This document shows, piece after piece, positions 54,701 through 64,000 of a stretch of DNA of 64,000 nucleotides (position 1 is its first letter; each line of letters begins with the position of its first letter). The translations under genes and the position numbers were made by a program. This DNA is from Siphonodentalium dalli. Taxonomy: Eukaryota > Mollusca > Scaphopoda > Gadilida > Siphonodentaliidae. The stretch lies in NCBI GenBank assembly GCA_032622095.1, contig CP136061.1, positions 50,041,797 through 50,105,796 of the forward strand. Direction: 5' to 3'. Under the pieces are notes generated by a model that searched no databases, was not told the DNA's origin, and saw only the letters and a program-made list of their open reading frames with translations.

Positions 54701-57700
54701 TATATGCGAGGCGACCTATGGTCGACTCGCATATATAAGAGAATGCATTGGCACAGGGCCCTTCTGTTGGGTAAAGGGTTAAACAATTTCTCTTACAGGC
54801 ACAAGCCATTGTCATTGGTTTCCTGGCATCAGTGGTTGCCGTGGTGATGGCCCTTATCCCAGATGGTAATTTTGACATTCATCACGGGTTGCTGCTCTGC
54901 GCTAGCAGCATTGTGACAGCATCTTTTGCTAGTCTCATATTAGGTAAGGATAATCAGTCCATTAACCATTTCTTTACTAAATAAGTTCAAGAAACAGGAA
55001 ATTTGTCATTTGTTGAACTTATTATCTGAACATTTCCAAATATGAATCCTTATTCTATTATCTTTTCGCCTGTCTCTTTTTTCCTTAATTAACGCCTCTG
55101 AGATGAATCCTTTGTTCCTTCATATGGCATGAGTGCCAGCACAATTGCTGAATCGACAAAACAATTAACACACATGATATTCTGTGTTTTTCCATGCCAC
55201 CCATCCTAGAATCTGTGAATTAAAAAGAGAATTTAGTGATAATACCCTGCACAGCAGGCTAGCATCCCTAAATTCAACCTCGGTAACCTGAAACAAACAC
55301 ATTTTTTTAGGTCCCCAGAGTGTGAATTTAGTGACGATGGCATCACTAAATTTACCCCCCTGTGGACCTCATTATGCTTAGGCCTCATCTTCTGGGAAGT
55401 ATTATCTATAGTCTCAAATCAACATTGTTTTTAGTTACTTCTTCCCTTCTGTTCAGTTTCTATTTCCCATAATTTGCTGAAGATAAAAATCATAATCGAG
55501 ATGACTTATGTGTGAACATCACCAACTTCAACTGGGGAACTTCAATCTGATGATACTGATCCTAAGTCTCCCATAGCAGTTAAAGCCTAAGCAGAATGAG
55601 GTTCCCAGAGAGTGGATTTGGTGATGCTAGCCTGCCGTGTGGGATAGAGTCACTAAATTCACCCTCTGGGGACCTCATTCTGCAAATGAAAAACACAGTA
55701 TTTCAAGGCTTGGTCTTAGACATAAGTGAATGAACAGTAATTTTCATAGGGTGTTGCTATGCTTGTCATCTGCTTATATTAGGCCAAAGGAAAAAATATT
55801 TTCAGATCAGATTTCCCTTCGACCCTATTTTAAACCCCCAACCCTGCCCAACCCAAAAGGTTTTTTCATGGTTTTTAAGAAATATTTCATTAACAAATAC
55901 TTTTAAATATAGCATTGTGTTTATTAGAGTTTATATGGAGATGATCAAATCTCAATCTTGCTGAAGATATAAAGAGTAATAAGAATATGTCAAATTATAT
56001 AAAAAATTAATGAAAAGAGTGTAATTTTAATCCGTGGAACCGACCATAATTTATTCTGACTTTTTACCCGAACTAGTTGTTTATTTTTTCTGGCCTTATA
56101 CACCATTACATTGTAGAATTGATTGGAAGAATCCATTAAGATGTGAATTGGTTAATAAATAAGCTATGCATTTCAGTTTATGCTGAATATCCAAATTAGT
56201 TTGAATGGAGTTGTGTTTATTATCAATCTCAATCCGAGTATGGTGGTATGTATCATTAAAGAAACTGATTGTCGTAGTCCTACAATCAGTTTATGTGACA
56301 AAATTTGACATTCATTCTGATGTATCATGTATTTATATCCATTTCAGGTTTATTAATGGTCGTTGTGATATATATTTCAAGAAAGCTGAATGTGAATCCA
56401 GATAACATAGCCACGCCCATAGCTGCGAGTCTCGGAGATCTCATCACGCTCACGCTGCTCGCCTGGATTAGTGCTCTACTCTTTAACGCAATACGTAAGA
56501 TAACTGTGGAGCCCACTCTTATTATACCCCCAATCTTGAAGAGAATGGAGGGTATACTGGATTGACCTTGTCCATCCATCCGTCTGTCCAGCCAGACATT
56601 TATCCATCCGTTTTTCCGTCCGGGCGTCCATAAAATATATGCCATAAAACTCAAATTTTCAACTTAAAGCCATATTAAGTGCTTATTTTAATTTTATTAC
56701 TTCAAACTGAAATTTCCCGACTCAGTTATTATAATGATTTGAAGAATGCACCTTTAAGCTATTATTGTCAAAATATTCAACATTATCGGCTGCGACCTTT
56801 CATAGTAAAGTCAAAAGTAAAGAAAAAAATGTAAACAAAATCCATTGAAATACCTGCTTTGGGTAAGTTTATTCATTATGAGGCACAGCAGAGTGTTTCA
56901 AATAACTTTAAACATTTCATTTGCAGTTACATTAGGCAATGTTTGTCAATAAAATGACTTTCACTGTACCAGTAATATTTACATACCAATCGTTTTTAAC
57001 ATGTGAAATCTCGTCACTCGATAGTTATCTATATATATATAAAATAGTAGGATCTATCTGTCTGTTCGCAATTTTTCTCCCAGACCCCTGGACCTATTTC
57101 AACCAAATATGGTATGGTGACTAGGGGTAACCTGGCGGATGTTATAACGGCATAAGTTTTTCAAAAGATTTATTTAAAAAAAAATATATATATATTGTTT
57201 TGTTTGTTTGTTAAATTGAACAAGGAGTTAAATCGAAAAAAAAATATAAAAAAATTATAATATTAATTTATTTTGTTAAATCAAAATATTTAAAAAGTAT
57301 TTATAATTTTTCACTTTCACCCACTGAGAGTGCTTTATGTCCCTTTAGTGTTTGTGACAATGATTTTTTATTCCTTTTCAGAGGATCATATCTGGATATC
57401 TCCCACTATATGTGGATCATTCCTCCTACTCACTCCATTGTGGATATATATGTCAGTTAAAAATAAATACACAAACGATGTGATAAAACATGGCTGGTTA
57501 CCAGTCATTTGTGCCATGTTTATAAGCAGGTATGTGAAAAAAAATTATTATTACAACTTCTCTATTTGAGGTAGGACTACTTATTTTTATTTTCTCATCC
57601 TCCATTTCCATTTATGGTGATGCCTGGTACGAACTGGAATTTCCCAGCATGTTCCATCACAAATGTAAACAATTAAACATCTTGTTACACGTGTGATTGG

Positions 57701-60700
57701 CATGATGTTATGACTTTTCTATTTTCATGAACAAAACAAAACAATGAATCTGGAATAAGTAAACCTATGCAGACCTGTTAACTCTCCCGGATTGTGCGGG
57801 AGACTCCCGGATTTGAGCACGATCTCCCGCACTCCCGGACAGGCATGACAATCTCCCGGATTCAGCTGCTGTAGAAAATCACAAAAAACAATCTTTTTAT
57901 TTGATCTATTTGACCAGTAGGCAGGTTATCAACACATCCCTGATATCGGACTGCGACATCATTGTGTCAATTAACACCCATGATTAATCTGGGGTCATAA
58001 AATCAACATTGTTCACACAGCAGGGGCACCGGACAATAAAACAACAAACACCTAAGTTCTATTGAAGGGGATCACCAGACTGAACAAACGTGATCTGTTT
58101 TCAATTAGCAACCCACTAAAGATAAGCCCTGAGGTTATATGAAACTACCATTAAAGTTTATTGGTTTATAGGTTACCTATGTACATGTATCTGCATGATA
58201 ACTATAACAAGATACTGTAAATTTTTATCTGGCCATAATATTTTCGTCTTTCATTCAAAAGATCATTTCCAATCTGCCAAAGCCAATGAAACCATGACCT
58301 TGCGTGTCCCCCCAAACTCTTGTTTTGACATCCGCAGATGTCCGTATTTCTGGTAGAATTTTTGCAAGGTTGACAAATATCCTAGGCGGAGAAAATATAT
58401 TTCAAACGTCGAAATCTACTGACTCAGAGCTCAGAAGGGTGGGTTCCTCAATGAAATAATTTTTTTTACTAACTACAGTTCTATATTTGCACATTAGTCC
58501 TTCCATGAGGAAAACACAGCGAGAGCACTTATTTGCTATCGCAATTCAGAAGACGGCTGTAATATAATCATAAGTTGGGGTTTTCTCAAACAGAATGTCA
58601 TTGTGTGGATAGACATATGTCCAGTTACACTTTCACATGCCCATATTCAATATTAGCGCCTGATTGGTTCCATTGACCTATTAAGTGTTATCTGAACAAG
58701 TACATATGTGACCCGCCATATCAAATCCAGTCGTAAGTCGTGATTTTTTTACACTGCCAATGCATTCTCTTATATATGCGAGTCGACCATAGGTCGCCTC
58801 GCATATATAAGAGAATGCATTGGCCTAACAATTTTTTACAATTTTAATAATTTTTTCTTGTATTCTTTAACAATTTTATAATTTCACCCATACAGAGCCC
58901 CAGATTAACATGAGCAGACGACACTCTTCTATATGCTTCTATATATGTGTGGGGCTCCCTGCAGGGTAATGGATGTTTTTTATTTTATGTCCTAAAAATT
59001 GTAAGAAACATTTATTTTTAAAAAATGATAAAAAATTGTTAGGCCAATGCATTCTCTTATATATGCGAGGCGACCTATGGTCGACTCGCATATATAAGAG
59101 AATACATTGGCACAGGGTAAAAAAATCCTAATGCTCTAACCCTAAGTCCATAACTGTTCAGCCATGAATGGAGACGGGACAGGATCTAAGTAAACTTTCA
59201 AATACAGTAATGCTCTAATTAATCAACTCCTTAACCACAGCAGAATTATGGGTAACTTTTCAGGATTTAGTCGGAAATATGGCTTGTTGTCATTCATCGG
59301 AAAGCTCTCGGGGAGAGCTTTCCGATGAATGGCAACAAGCCATATTTTTGACTAAATCCTGAAAAGTTACCCATAATTCCTCTGTGGGTAAGGAGTCGAT
59401 TATTTAGAGTGTTACTGTAGTTCCAACACTCAATCAGCATTTGCAGCCACCATAAGCAAGAGGGAAGAGTGCAAATTTTAGCACCCGTGAATTGGAAATT
59501 GCAAGTGTGTACGGATGCGAGACCAATCACGCCCATCTCCTGCAACTGGTGCACAAGCTTTGAAATAGTGTGCCTGTCATTTGCAGAATTAGGTCCCCAG
59601 AGGGTGAATTTAGTGATGCTATCCCTCATAGCGGGCTAGTATCACCAAATTCACCCTCTGGAGACCGCATTCTGCTTAATTACACTTCAGCAGAATGAGG
59701 TTCCCAGAGGGTGAATTTGGTGATGCTAGCCCGCTATGTGCGATAGCATCACTAAATTCACCCTCTGGGAACCTCATTCTGCAAATGACAGACACACTAT
59801 TTCAAGGCTTGCTGGTGCATAGAGAAAACTTGAATACAGAGGTGGTTAATGAAGTTGAATCTGATGTCTCTTTAGTATAGAAGATTAAGAGGAGACCTCA
59901 TCGAGGCCTATAAATATATGGAAAACTTGTATAATGTAAACACGGAACAGTTCTTTTGTAAAGCACAATGCCAGTATGATGATGGCTGATTCGCATTTAT
60001 TTATGTTAAATTTTCCAACTACTTACATTTGTAAACTATATGTTTCGGAATGAAAAGTCAGATGACTTGTTTTTATTAAATGATGATGATAGTTTAGAAA
60101 ATTTACTGTCTGAACTTACAAACAATAACACGAGACATTTCTCTTCTTACCAGCATTGGTGGTTTGGTGCTAGATTATACAGTTGCTAAATATCACGGCC
60201 TCGCTGTCTTTCAACCTGTGATAAATGGTAAGTTTGATAGCTATGCTATAATTAATTGACCCCTTCAGTGAGGTTGTAAGCCGGTAATGACCACAGTCAT
60301 ACTTCCAGTCAACCGCAGTCAATTGGTATCACAGTGCATGCTGGTGGTTGACATGCAGTATCTGCCGTAATCTAACTGCATAAATTAACCAAGTATATTA
60401 CCATCATTTAAAAAAAAAAATTCCTACCGCAAAAATGGCGAGTTCAATCTAGAAATTCTGAATTATGTGAGCGTTCGACATGGAGCAGCATTTTCAAACC
60501 ACACTAGTATCTACACCGTCAGGGGTATTTTTTTTTTCAAGTTAACTAAACATAAAACAATATTTTAATTAATAAATTTATTCAACATACAATGTTGGTC
60601 TCTGACCGGTTGCGATTGCATCATCAATACAGTCTCACGCCATGCCAGAAAGAAACAAATTTCTCTGGGGTTGTCATTATGCCGACTTAAAAACAAATAA

Positions 60701-61974
60701 AATTCATATATTAAACATCACATGAAGAATAAGGTTTAACTGCGAATAGGAGGTGTTACAATAGTCTGTGGCAGTATAATCGACTGTGGTTGAATGCGGT
60801 CTAGCACTGCAGTAATACCGGTGGTCAACCTCATTAAGGAGAGTCAATTAATTAGAGCATAGCTGTATGTCCTACATAGCTGTATGTGCTACTTATCAGG
60901 GCTCTCTCATAAAATCTACTTTATAAGCTGTTTTAGGTAGCAGGTTTCGGGTTGTAGGGGGTCAGAAAAATAGAAAAAAATAAGTATCTGGGGGTCATAA
61001 CAGCCAGTGTAGCCTGTGTTAAAGGAGACATTACTGTTTTGAAGGTTTAATTATTTTACAAATCTGGTTTTGAATTAGGGTTCTGCTCACCTATTTTACC
61101 CGGAGTTATGGTCCTTGTCGACTTGTAATAATATTTGTTTAACATACAAAAACTCCACATTCTAACACATTTCTCATTTCCAATTACACCGCTTTACATC
61201 GGGCCAGTTTGTATTTGCAATAATTTTCATATTAATTTGCTCTGGATCGAAGATTTTATGAACAGTTTTATATACCAAATGCCCTTGAGTTATATATGTA
61301 ATGTGTATTTGTCTATTCATTTTTAAATTGCCATTTGTTTCTTCTGACAGAATATTTTTCCCCTTTTCTGCACTGCGGAATTTAATAATTTGAATTTTGA
61401 ATGTATTTTGAGTTGACAATGGTATTTGAACCTTGATATTTTTCTTTGAGTGTGAATATGTATTTGGATGTTATTTGGCTTATTGCTATCTGTTTGTCAA
61501 ATTGTCATTTAGTATGTACGACTAACGTATTTTAATAATTTATTTGTAACTCGTCTTTCACCCACTTTTGCTTTACAAAAGCCTCAATACAATATTATAT
61601 TGTTTAGAAGTGTTTACTTATTTACAAGCCCTCCCTAGCCAATTAGATGATTATTTTGCTTTCCAGCTGACAGCTTTAGATAAGTTGTGTTTGTTTTATA
61701 ATCTGGCATATGGATTACTCATTATGACCCTTCGTTGAAATTACCACGTGCGTATTTTGCCACGCCCCAGCGATGCTCATGTTTTTATTTTTTGGCCTTA
61801 AGTGAATTTATTATTATGTGAGTTTTTTTCGTTATCCAGGAGTTGGTGGAAATCTCGTCGCAGTACAGAGCAGTAGGATCTCCACATCTTTACATAAAGC
61901 CGGTCGGCCAGGATCTCTACCCGAGGATGCTGTCCGCGGATGTCCAAATTGTCGAAAAACGTTTTTCACTCGAG
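48279..61974 (+). CDS. SLC41A: SLC41-family magnesium transporter (eight clear coding exons; 3' end outside window)
   Basis: Exons 48279-48713, 49311-49418, 53297-53368, 54799-54943, 56348-56494, 57382-57529, 60154-60227 and 61840-61974 join in frame to 421 residues. A hydrophilic N-tail (1-114) with a Glu run (83-87) precedes a first MgtE-like membrane domain. Family signatures are visible: [20 protein letters not shown] (about 160-179), [19 protein letters not shown] (270-288) and [20 protein letters not shown] (about 373-392), which opens the second domain. SLC41 proteins export or exchange Mg2+ across plasma or internal membranes. SLC41A1 in vertebrates acts as a Na+/Mg2+ exchanger. The second half of domain two is expected after 61974, partly beyond the window. 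The start at 48279 follows an in-frame stop at 48255. The exact paralogue is not resolved. Confidence 0.95.
49311..49418 (+). CDS. SLC41A: SLC41 coding exon 2
   Basis: 36 codons, [20 protein letters not shown] onward to RLSTQ, the most conserved block of the family. Acceptor TTTTTCATGAAG, donor GTAAGT. The last 13 bases plus the donor are repeated twice downstream. Confidence 0.95.
49406..49480 (+). repeat. tandem triplication of the exon 2 splice donor (27-bp period)
   Basis: The motif TATCCACTCAG-GTAAGTGT (copy 2 has AATCCACTCAG) occurs with GT at 49419, 49446 and 49473, exactly 27 bp apart. Only the first donor keeps the reading frame useful. Use of the second or third would add VSVSM and then a TAA stop. 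Confidence 0.95.
49529..49782. mobile_element. double-hairpin hAT-like MITE, family C, ATGGCAAA duplication
   Basis: Ends CAAGCCTTGAAATAG and TTTCAAGGCTTA; ATGGCAAA lies directly outside both ends (49521-49528, 49783-49790). It is in SLC41 intron 2. Confidence 0.9.
49842..49943. mobile_element. family E MITE, left arm only
   Basis: CAGTAATGCCCTAAGTAATC through TTCATCGGAAAGC; the other arm is absent. Intronic in SLC41. Confidence 0.7.
50526..50615. repeat. 18-bp minisatellite, about five copies
   Basis: The unit is CCACCCTGTACTGTTATT with small variants. On the minus strand it keeps a six-residue frame (WNNSTG) open for 70 codons. I take this as a by-product of the 18-bp period. Confidence 0.85.
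50680..51130. repeat. dispersed repeat with GTCTGTCTGT stretch
   Basis: CCATAGTATGGTAAACATAG, GTAGACACTTTACGCATGGT and ACTGAGTTATGGCCC. A shorter relative (CCATAGTATGGTATACATAT, GACACTTTACGCATGGTGC) lies at 46785-46865 in the opposite gene context. Confidence 0.55.
51160..51916. mobile_element. hAT-type element with ATGTACTG target duplication
   Basis: Ends TAGTGTTCAAACGATTAGTC and GTTGTTTGAACACTA. Sub-terminal GTCGACTAGTCGA words occur on both sides. ATGTACTG is present at 51152-51159 and 51917-51924. It is 757 bp with no transposase and lies in SLC41 intron 2. Confidence 0.88.
52390..52470 (+). mobile_element. family B MITE, small left fragment
   Basis: GGTGCAGCATTACAGATCCTGTACCAATGC-type wording and CATTCTCTTATATAAATGCG. 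Decayed. Confidence 0.55.
53100..53270 (+). mobile_element. family B MITE, right-truncated, just before SLC41 exon 3
   Basis: Begins TTAACCCTTTCATGACTGGG and has one complete hairpin (53150-53220) and part of a second. Recognisable sequence fades about 27 bp before the exon at 53297. Confidence 0.75.
53297..53368 (+). CDS. SLC41A: SLC41 coding exon 3
   Basis: 24 codons, [20 protein letters not shown] then ILTQ; acceptor TCTGTATTTCAG, donor GTAAGG, phase 0. It corresponds to the GHMDT..E..K...GN segment of vertebrate homologues. Confidence 0.93.
53485..54030. mobile_element. inverted-repeat element J
   Basis: ATAGTGTGGGGGCAAC...CTTGTATACTTTTTTAGTAG...AAGCAAG at the left is matched in inverse at 53970-54030. 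GACTCTATTCCAATTTTTTA is also inverted at 53915-53938. Intronic in SLC41. Confidence 0.65.
54391..54782 (+). mobile_element. family A MITE (copy 4), ending 16 bp before SLC41 exon 4
   Basis: Full length, TTAACCCTTTACCCAACA to TGTTGGGTAAAGGGTTAA, with two hairpins. Only AACAATTTCTCTTACAG-like sequence separates it from the exon. The branch point of intron 3 is therefore probably inside the element. Confidence 0.9.
54799..54943 (+). CDS. SLC41A: SLC41 coding exon 4
   Basis: [20 protein letters not shown] then [20 protein letters not shown] and ASFASLIL; acceptor CTCTTACAG, donor GTAAGG, phase 1. It encodes two membrane helices. Confidence 0.95.
55210..55715. mobile_element. family C elements, long or rearranged form
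   Basis: Hairpin pieces at about 55225-55378 and 55598-55715, the latter ending GACCTCATTCTGCAAATGAA...TTTCAAGGCTTG. They flank about 200 bp also seen between the hairpins at 63220-63380. This suggests a longer ancestral form of the family. Confidence 0.6.
55779..56097. mobile_element. weak inverted-repeat element
   Basis: TTAGGCCAAAGGAAAAAATA at the left and TATTTTTTCTGGCCTTATA at the right. Related in wording to the ends of 29885-31630. Confidence 0.4.
56348..56494 (+). CDS. SLC41A: SLC41 coding exon 5
   Basis: [16 protein letters not shown], then the signature [20 protein letters not shown] and [13 protein letters not shown]; acceptor CCATTTCAG, donor GTAAGA, phase 1. Confidence 0.95.
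56655..56935. repeat. dispersed repeat I (copy 2)
   Basis: Matches 15145-15640 (ATGATTTGAAGAATG, TATTATTGTCAAAATATTCA, CGACCTTTCATAGTAAA). Intronic in SLC41. Confidence 0.6.
57025..57310. repeat. dispersed repeat with low-complexity A/T tail
   Basis: TCTGTCTGTTCGCAATTTTT, CAACCAAATATGGTATGGTG and AACCTGGCGGATGTTATAAC, followed by A/T-rich sequence. Class unknown. Confidence 0.45.
57382..57529 (+). CDS. SLC41A: SLC41 coding exon 6
   Basis: [19 protein letters not shown] then [20 protein letters not shown] and [10 protein letters not shown]; acceptor CCTTTTCAG, donor GTATGT, phase 2. It ends at the GW.PVI.AM.IS motif of the family. Confidence 0.94.
57530..58740. other. SLC41 intron 6, first part
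   Basis: Contains a clustered repeat of CTCCCGGA/TCCCGCA words at about 57783-57870 (CTCTCCCGGATTGTGCGGGA), a compact inverted structure of unknown class. Otherwise nothing is recognised. Confidence 0.45.
58745..59140. mobile_element. MITE with family A core hairpins but different ends
   Basis: The two CAATGCATTCTCTTATATAT hairpins are present at about 58759-58826 and 59044-59112. The outer ends are GATTTTTTTACACTGCC and GGCACAGGGTAAAAAAATC rather than TTAACCCTTT. Confidence 0.7.
59203..59419. mobile_element. long palindromic MITE, family E, complete
   Basis: A 217-bp near-perfect palindrome, TACAGTAATGCTCTAATTAA...GTGTTACTGTA. Its centre is at the GGAAAGCTCTC/GAGAGCTTTCC junction near 59312. 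Possible TA duplication. SLC41 intron 6. Confidence 0.88.
59554..59811. mobile_element. double-hairpin hAT-like MITE, family C, CTGGTGCA duplication
   Basis: Ends CAAGCTTTGAAATAGTG and CACTATTTCAAGGCTTG; CTGGTGCA at 59546-59553 and 59812-59819. Confidence 0.9.
60154..60227 (+). CDS. SLC41A: SLC41 coding exon 7
   Basis: [20 protein letters not shown] then PVIN; acceptor CTTCTTACCAG, donor GTAAGT, phase 1. Confidence 0.94.
60238..60867. mobile_element. inverted-repeat element starting 11 bp after an SLC41 exon
   Basis: TAGCTATGCTATAATTAATTGACC-type left end and GGTCAACC...GAGTCAATTAATTAGAGC, ATAGCTGTA right end are inverted. The outer wording resembles family E ends. It starts just beyond the exon 7 donor. 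Confidence 0.7.
60868..61839. other. SLC41 intron 7, remainder
   Basis: AT-rich; no repeat or gene was recognised beyond simple sequence. Confidence 0.4.
61840..61974 (+). CDS. SLC41A: SLC41 coding exon 8
   Basis: (G)[20 protein letters not shown] then [17 protein letters not shown] and RKTFFTR; acceptor GTTATCCAG. The donor is probably CGAG-GTCTGT (weak), because the sequence beyond it no longer resembles the family. Phase 1. Confidence 0.9.
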
Positions 61975-62305
61975 GTCTGTTCTGTTCTTGCATCTTCACA
62001 TATACTGACAAACATAATAGACTAAGTTCTATACTACACATACTGACAAACTTGTTAATAGATTGAACATTGCATGTGTACCACATATACTGACAAATAT
62101 GAGCATTATACAAAACTGATTATTAATTTAACTAATATATAAATAACTATTGAGAAAGTCACTTCAGAAGTGATTGTTAAAGGGAGGAACCCAAGGCCTT
62201 CGAAGTGGGTTCACTTGAAATAAGATAGATTTAATAAAAGTCTGTAAAACAACCATCATCACTAACTAAAGTTAAAATTGATTGACGTTGTTCTAATTTT
62301 TATTA

Positions 62306-62562
62306 TTAACCCTTTCATGATGGGAGCTGCACTGGTGCAGCATTAAAGATCCTGTGCCAGTGCATTCTCTTATATATGTGAGTCTCCCATAGGGTGCCTC
62401 TCATATATAAGAGAATGCACTGGCTGTCAAGGTAAATATTGTTAGGCCAATGTATTTTCTAATATATGTGAGGTTCCCTATGGGAGACTTGCATATATAA
62501 CAGAATGCATTGGCACAGGGTTTTTACAAAATTTCAGGAAGCTCCAGTCATGAAAGGGTTAA
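62306..62562 (+). mobile_element. TTAA-CCCTTTCATGA MITE, family B, complete reference copy
   Basis: 257 bp, TTAACCCTTTCATGATGGGA to CCAGTCATGAAAGGGTTAA. It has two hairpins, GGTGCAGCATTAAAGATCCT between the left end and the first hairpin, and TTTCAGGAAGCTCC near the right end. Confidence 0.9.
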
Positions 62563-62756
62563 TAACTCCTATAACGAGATTTGCATATCGAAACAATTCA
62601 TATGTATACATTACAGTGGCATTATTTGAACTTCCTACTTGTTTAGCAATATTTTATAACAAAACACTAACAGTTTTGTTTACATAACAATGGTTTCAAC
62701 ACGCGAAATTTCATTATTGGAGAACTATCAATAAAATGAATATAAGAACAAGTGTA

Positions 62757-63011
62757 CAAGCCTTGAAATAGGGTGTCTGTCATTTGCAGAATGAGGTCCC
62801 CAGAGGGTGAATTTAGTGATGCTACCTCGCATAGCGGACTAGCGTCACCAAATTAACCAGCTGGGAACCTCATTATGCTGAGGTGTAAGCAGAATGAGGT
62901 TCCAAGATGGTGAATTTGGTGATGCTAGCCCGCTATGCGGCAGTAGCATCACTAAATTCACCCTCTGGGGACCTCATTCTGCAAATGACAGACACCCTAT
63001 TTCAAGGCTTG
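62757..63011. mobile_element. double-hairpin hAT-like MITE, family C
   Basis: CAAGCCTTGAAATAG to CTATTTCAAGGCTTG. The flanks AACAAGTGTA and AACAAGTTTA are nearly identical, so a target duplication with one mismatch is likely. Confidence 0.85.
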
Positions 63012-63091
63012 AACAAGTTTATCTATTTCTCCATGTTCTACTTGGTGCTGATGTTTTCAGACTTTATTATTTTCGCACATTTACCCGCTGT

Positions 63092-63513
63092 CAAGCCGTG
63101 AAATAGTGTGTCTGTCATTTGCAGAATGACGTCCCCTTGAGTGATTTTAGTGATGCTATGGCGCGCTGGCATCACCAAATTCACCCTCTGATAACCTCAT
63201 TCTGCTGAGGATTCAACTTCTATGGGAGACCTAGAATCAGATTGAATTTTCCAGTTGAAGTTGGTGATGTTCACCCATTAGGCACCTCGATCATACATTT
63301 TATTTTCCGGAATATAAAGAAAATGAACAGAAAAAAGTAACTAAAAACAATGTTAATTTGAGGTTATAGATACTTTTCTGAAGCTGAGGCCTAAGCAGAA
63401 TGAGGTCCCAAGAGCATGAATTTAGTGTTGCTAGCCTGTTTTGCTGGGGGAGTGTCACTAAATTCACCCTCTGGGGACCTCATTCTGCAAATGGTAGACA
63501 TACTATTTCAAGG
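63092..63513. mobile_element. family C element, long form
   Basis: A first hairpin (63092-63215) and a last hairpin (63385-63513) are separated by about 170 bp that resemble the spacer at 55440-55590. Confidence 0.65.
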
Positions 63514-63530
63514 AACAGTCTAATATTCAT

Positions 63531-63675
63531 TTAGAGGGGTGTTCAGGTAATAAAAGCAGACAGAAAAACAGATAATACAAGAGCAAAATGATTAATATTC
63601 ATTGGAGGGAAACTTGTTATCTAAACATTTTCTCATAGTACCACTCGTCAATGAGTATTTAGTATATAAAGGGGA
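63531..63675. mobile_element. family F MITE fragment
   Basis: GTGTTCAGGTAATAAAAGCAGACAG-like wording through TTATCTAAACATTTTCTC and GAGTATTTAGTATATAAAGG match 14755-14890. Confidence 0.6.
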
Positions 63676-63800
63676 AACATCCAAAGGGCTTGAACAGATC
63701 AACACCTTCCAGTGACCTTTAACCTTTGTGTGTTTGACAAATTGGTACCCATCAGTGCAAAATCTTAAATTGACCTCATATATACTTCACGGTATTACAG

Positions 63801-63931
63801 TTTGCCAATTTGACATAAATGGTAAGTTTAAATCTGCACTAGTATCTTCCACTATATTGGTTTCGGTAATTGTCCCTGCTGTCCATGAGGTATTATACAC
63901 AGACAGATTTATCATTTTCCAAATCATTTAG
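63801..63931 (+). CDS. SLC41A: candidate SLC41 coding exon 9 (end uncertain)
   Basis: The acceptor CACGGTATTACAG is in the correct phase (1) to follow exon 8. Translation gives VCQFDINGKFKSALVSSTIL then VSVIVPAVHEVLYTD. The pattern D-V/I-N..K/R..SA.V...V-V-P....LYT parallels the start of the second-domain helix in vertebrate SLC41 proteins, but identity is low. The frame closes at 63929. A donor at 63890 (GAG-GTATTA) is an alternative end. This may be chance. Confidence 0.35.
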
Positions 63932-64000
63932 TAAATATCCTTTGTAAATTGTTTTGCACCAGGTATGGATGGTTTGTGATCTGAATTTTAATGATTTTTG

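Overview
The window is animal nuclear DNA: AT-rich, gene-poor, with GT-AG introns and about half of the visible structure made of repeats. The repeat flavour (many palindromic MITEs, tRNA-derived SINEs, and blocks of the 'gggccataactct' type) together with the protein sequences suggests a bivalve or related mollusc. The species cannot be named from the sequence.

Three protein-coding genes can be supported. (1) A kelch-like gene (BTB-BACK-kelch, 593 aa) lies on + in one uninterrupted coding exon at 4734-6515. (2) A complete four-exon gene lies on - at 36440-25648 and encodes a 189-aa homologue of NOPCHAP1 (C12orf45), a chaperone for box C/D snoRNP assembly. I assembled it by hand from four short exons with matching phases and conserved ENIDG and DNIKLP motifs. 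(3) An SLC41-family magnesium transporter lies on +, with eight clear coding exons from 48279 to 61974 and a ninth candidate at 63801. Its C-terminal half runs past the right edge of the window. The three genes have no operon-like relation.

Layout: 0-4.4 kb holds MITEs, a CA microsatellite and a SINE. The kelch gene is at 4.7-6.5 kb. From 6.6 to 17 kb there is a dense field of palindromic MITEs, a 29-bp tandem array and a LINE remnant. At 18.0-23.1 kb a 5.08-kb island is bounded by perfect 44-bp inverted repeats and contains GC-richer, internally duplicated, unclassified DNA. At 24.0-25.2 kb there is a tandem array with a unit of about 161 bp. NOPCHAP1 occupies 25.6-36.4 kb, and its first intron hosts a small minus-strand LTR retrotransposon, a SINE and a TIR-bounded segment. 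From 37 to 48 kb there are satellite-like repeats split by a hAT-type element, a 1.29-kb fold-back element, further inverted repeats and a LINE fragment. SLC41 fills 48.3 kb to the end, its introns packed with the same MITE families.

The most unusual theme is the MITE ecology. Several unrelated-looking families have TTAA-flanked ends, three of them with CCCTTT termini. Two of those, plus a third outer-end type, carry the same internal hairpin core. A separate double-hairpin family has verifiable 8-bp target duplications (hAT-like). Several elements sit within about 25 bp of splice sites of NOPCHAP1 and SLC41, and an SLC41 splice donor is itself tandemly triplicated.
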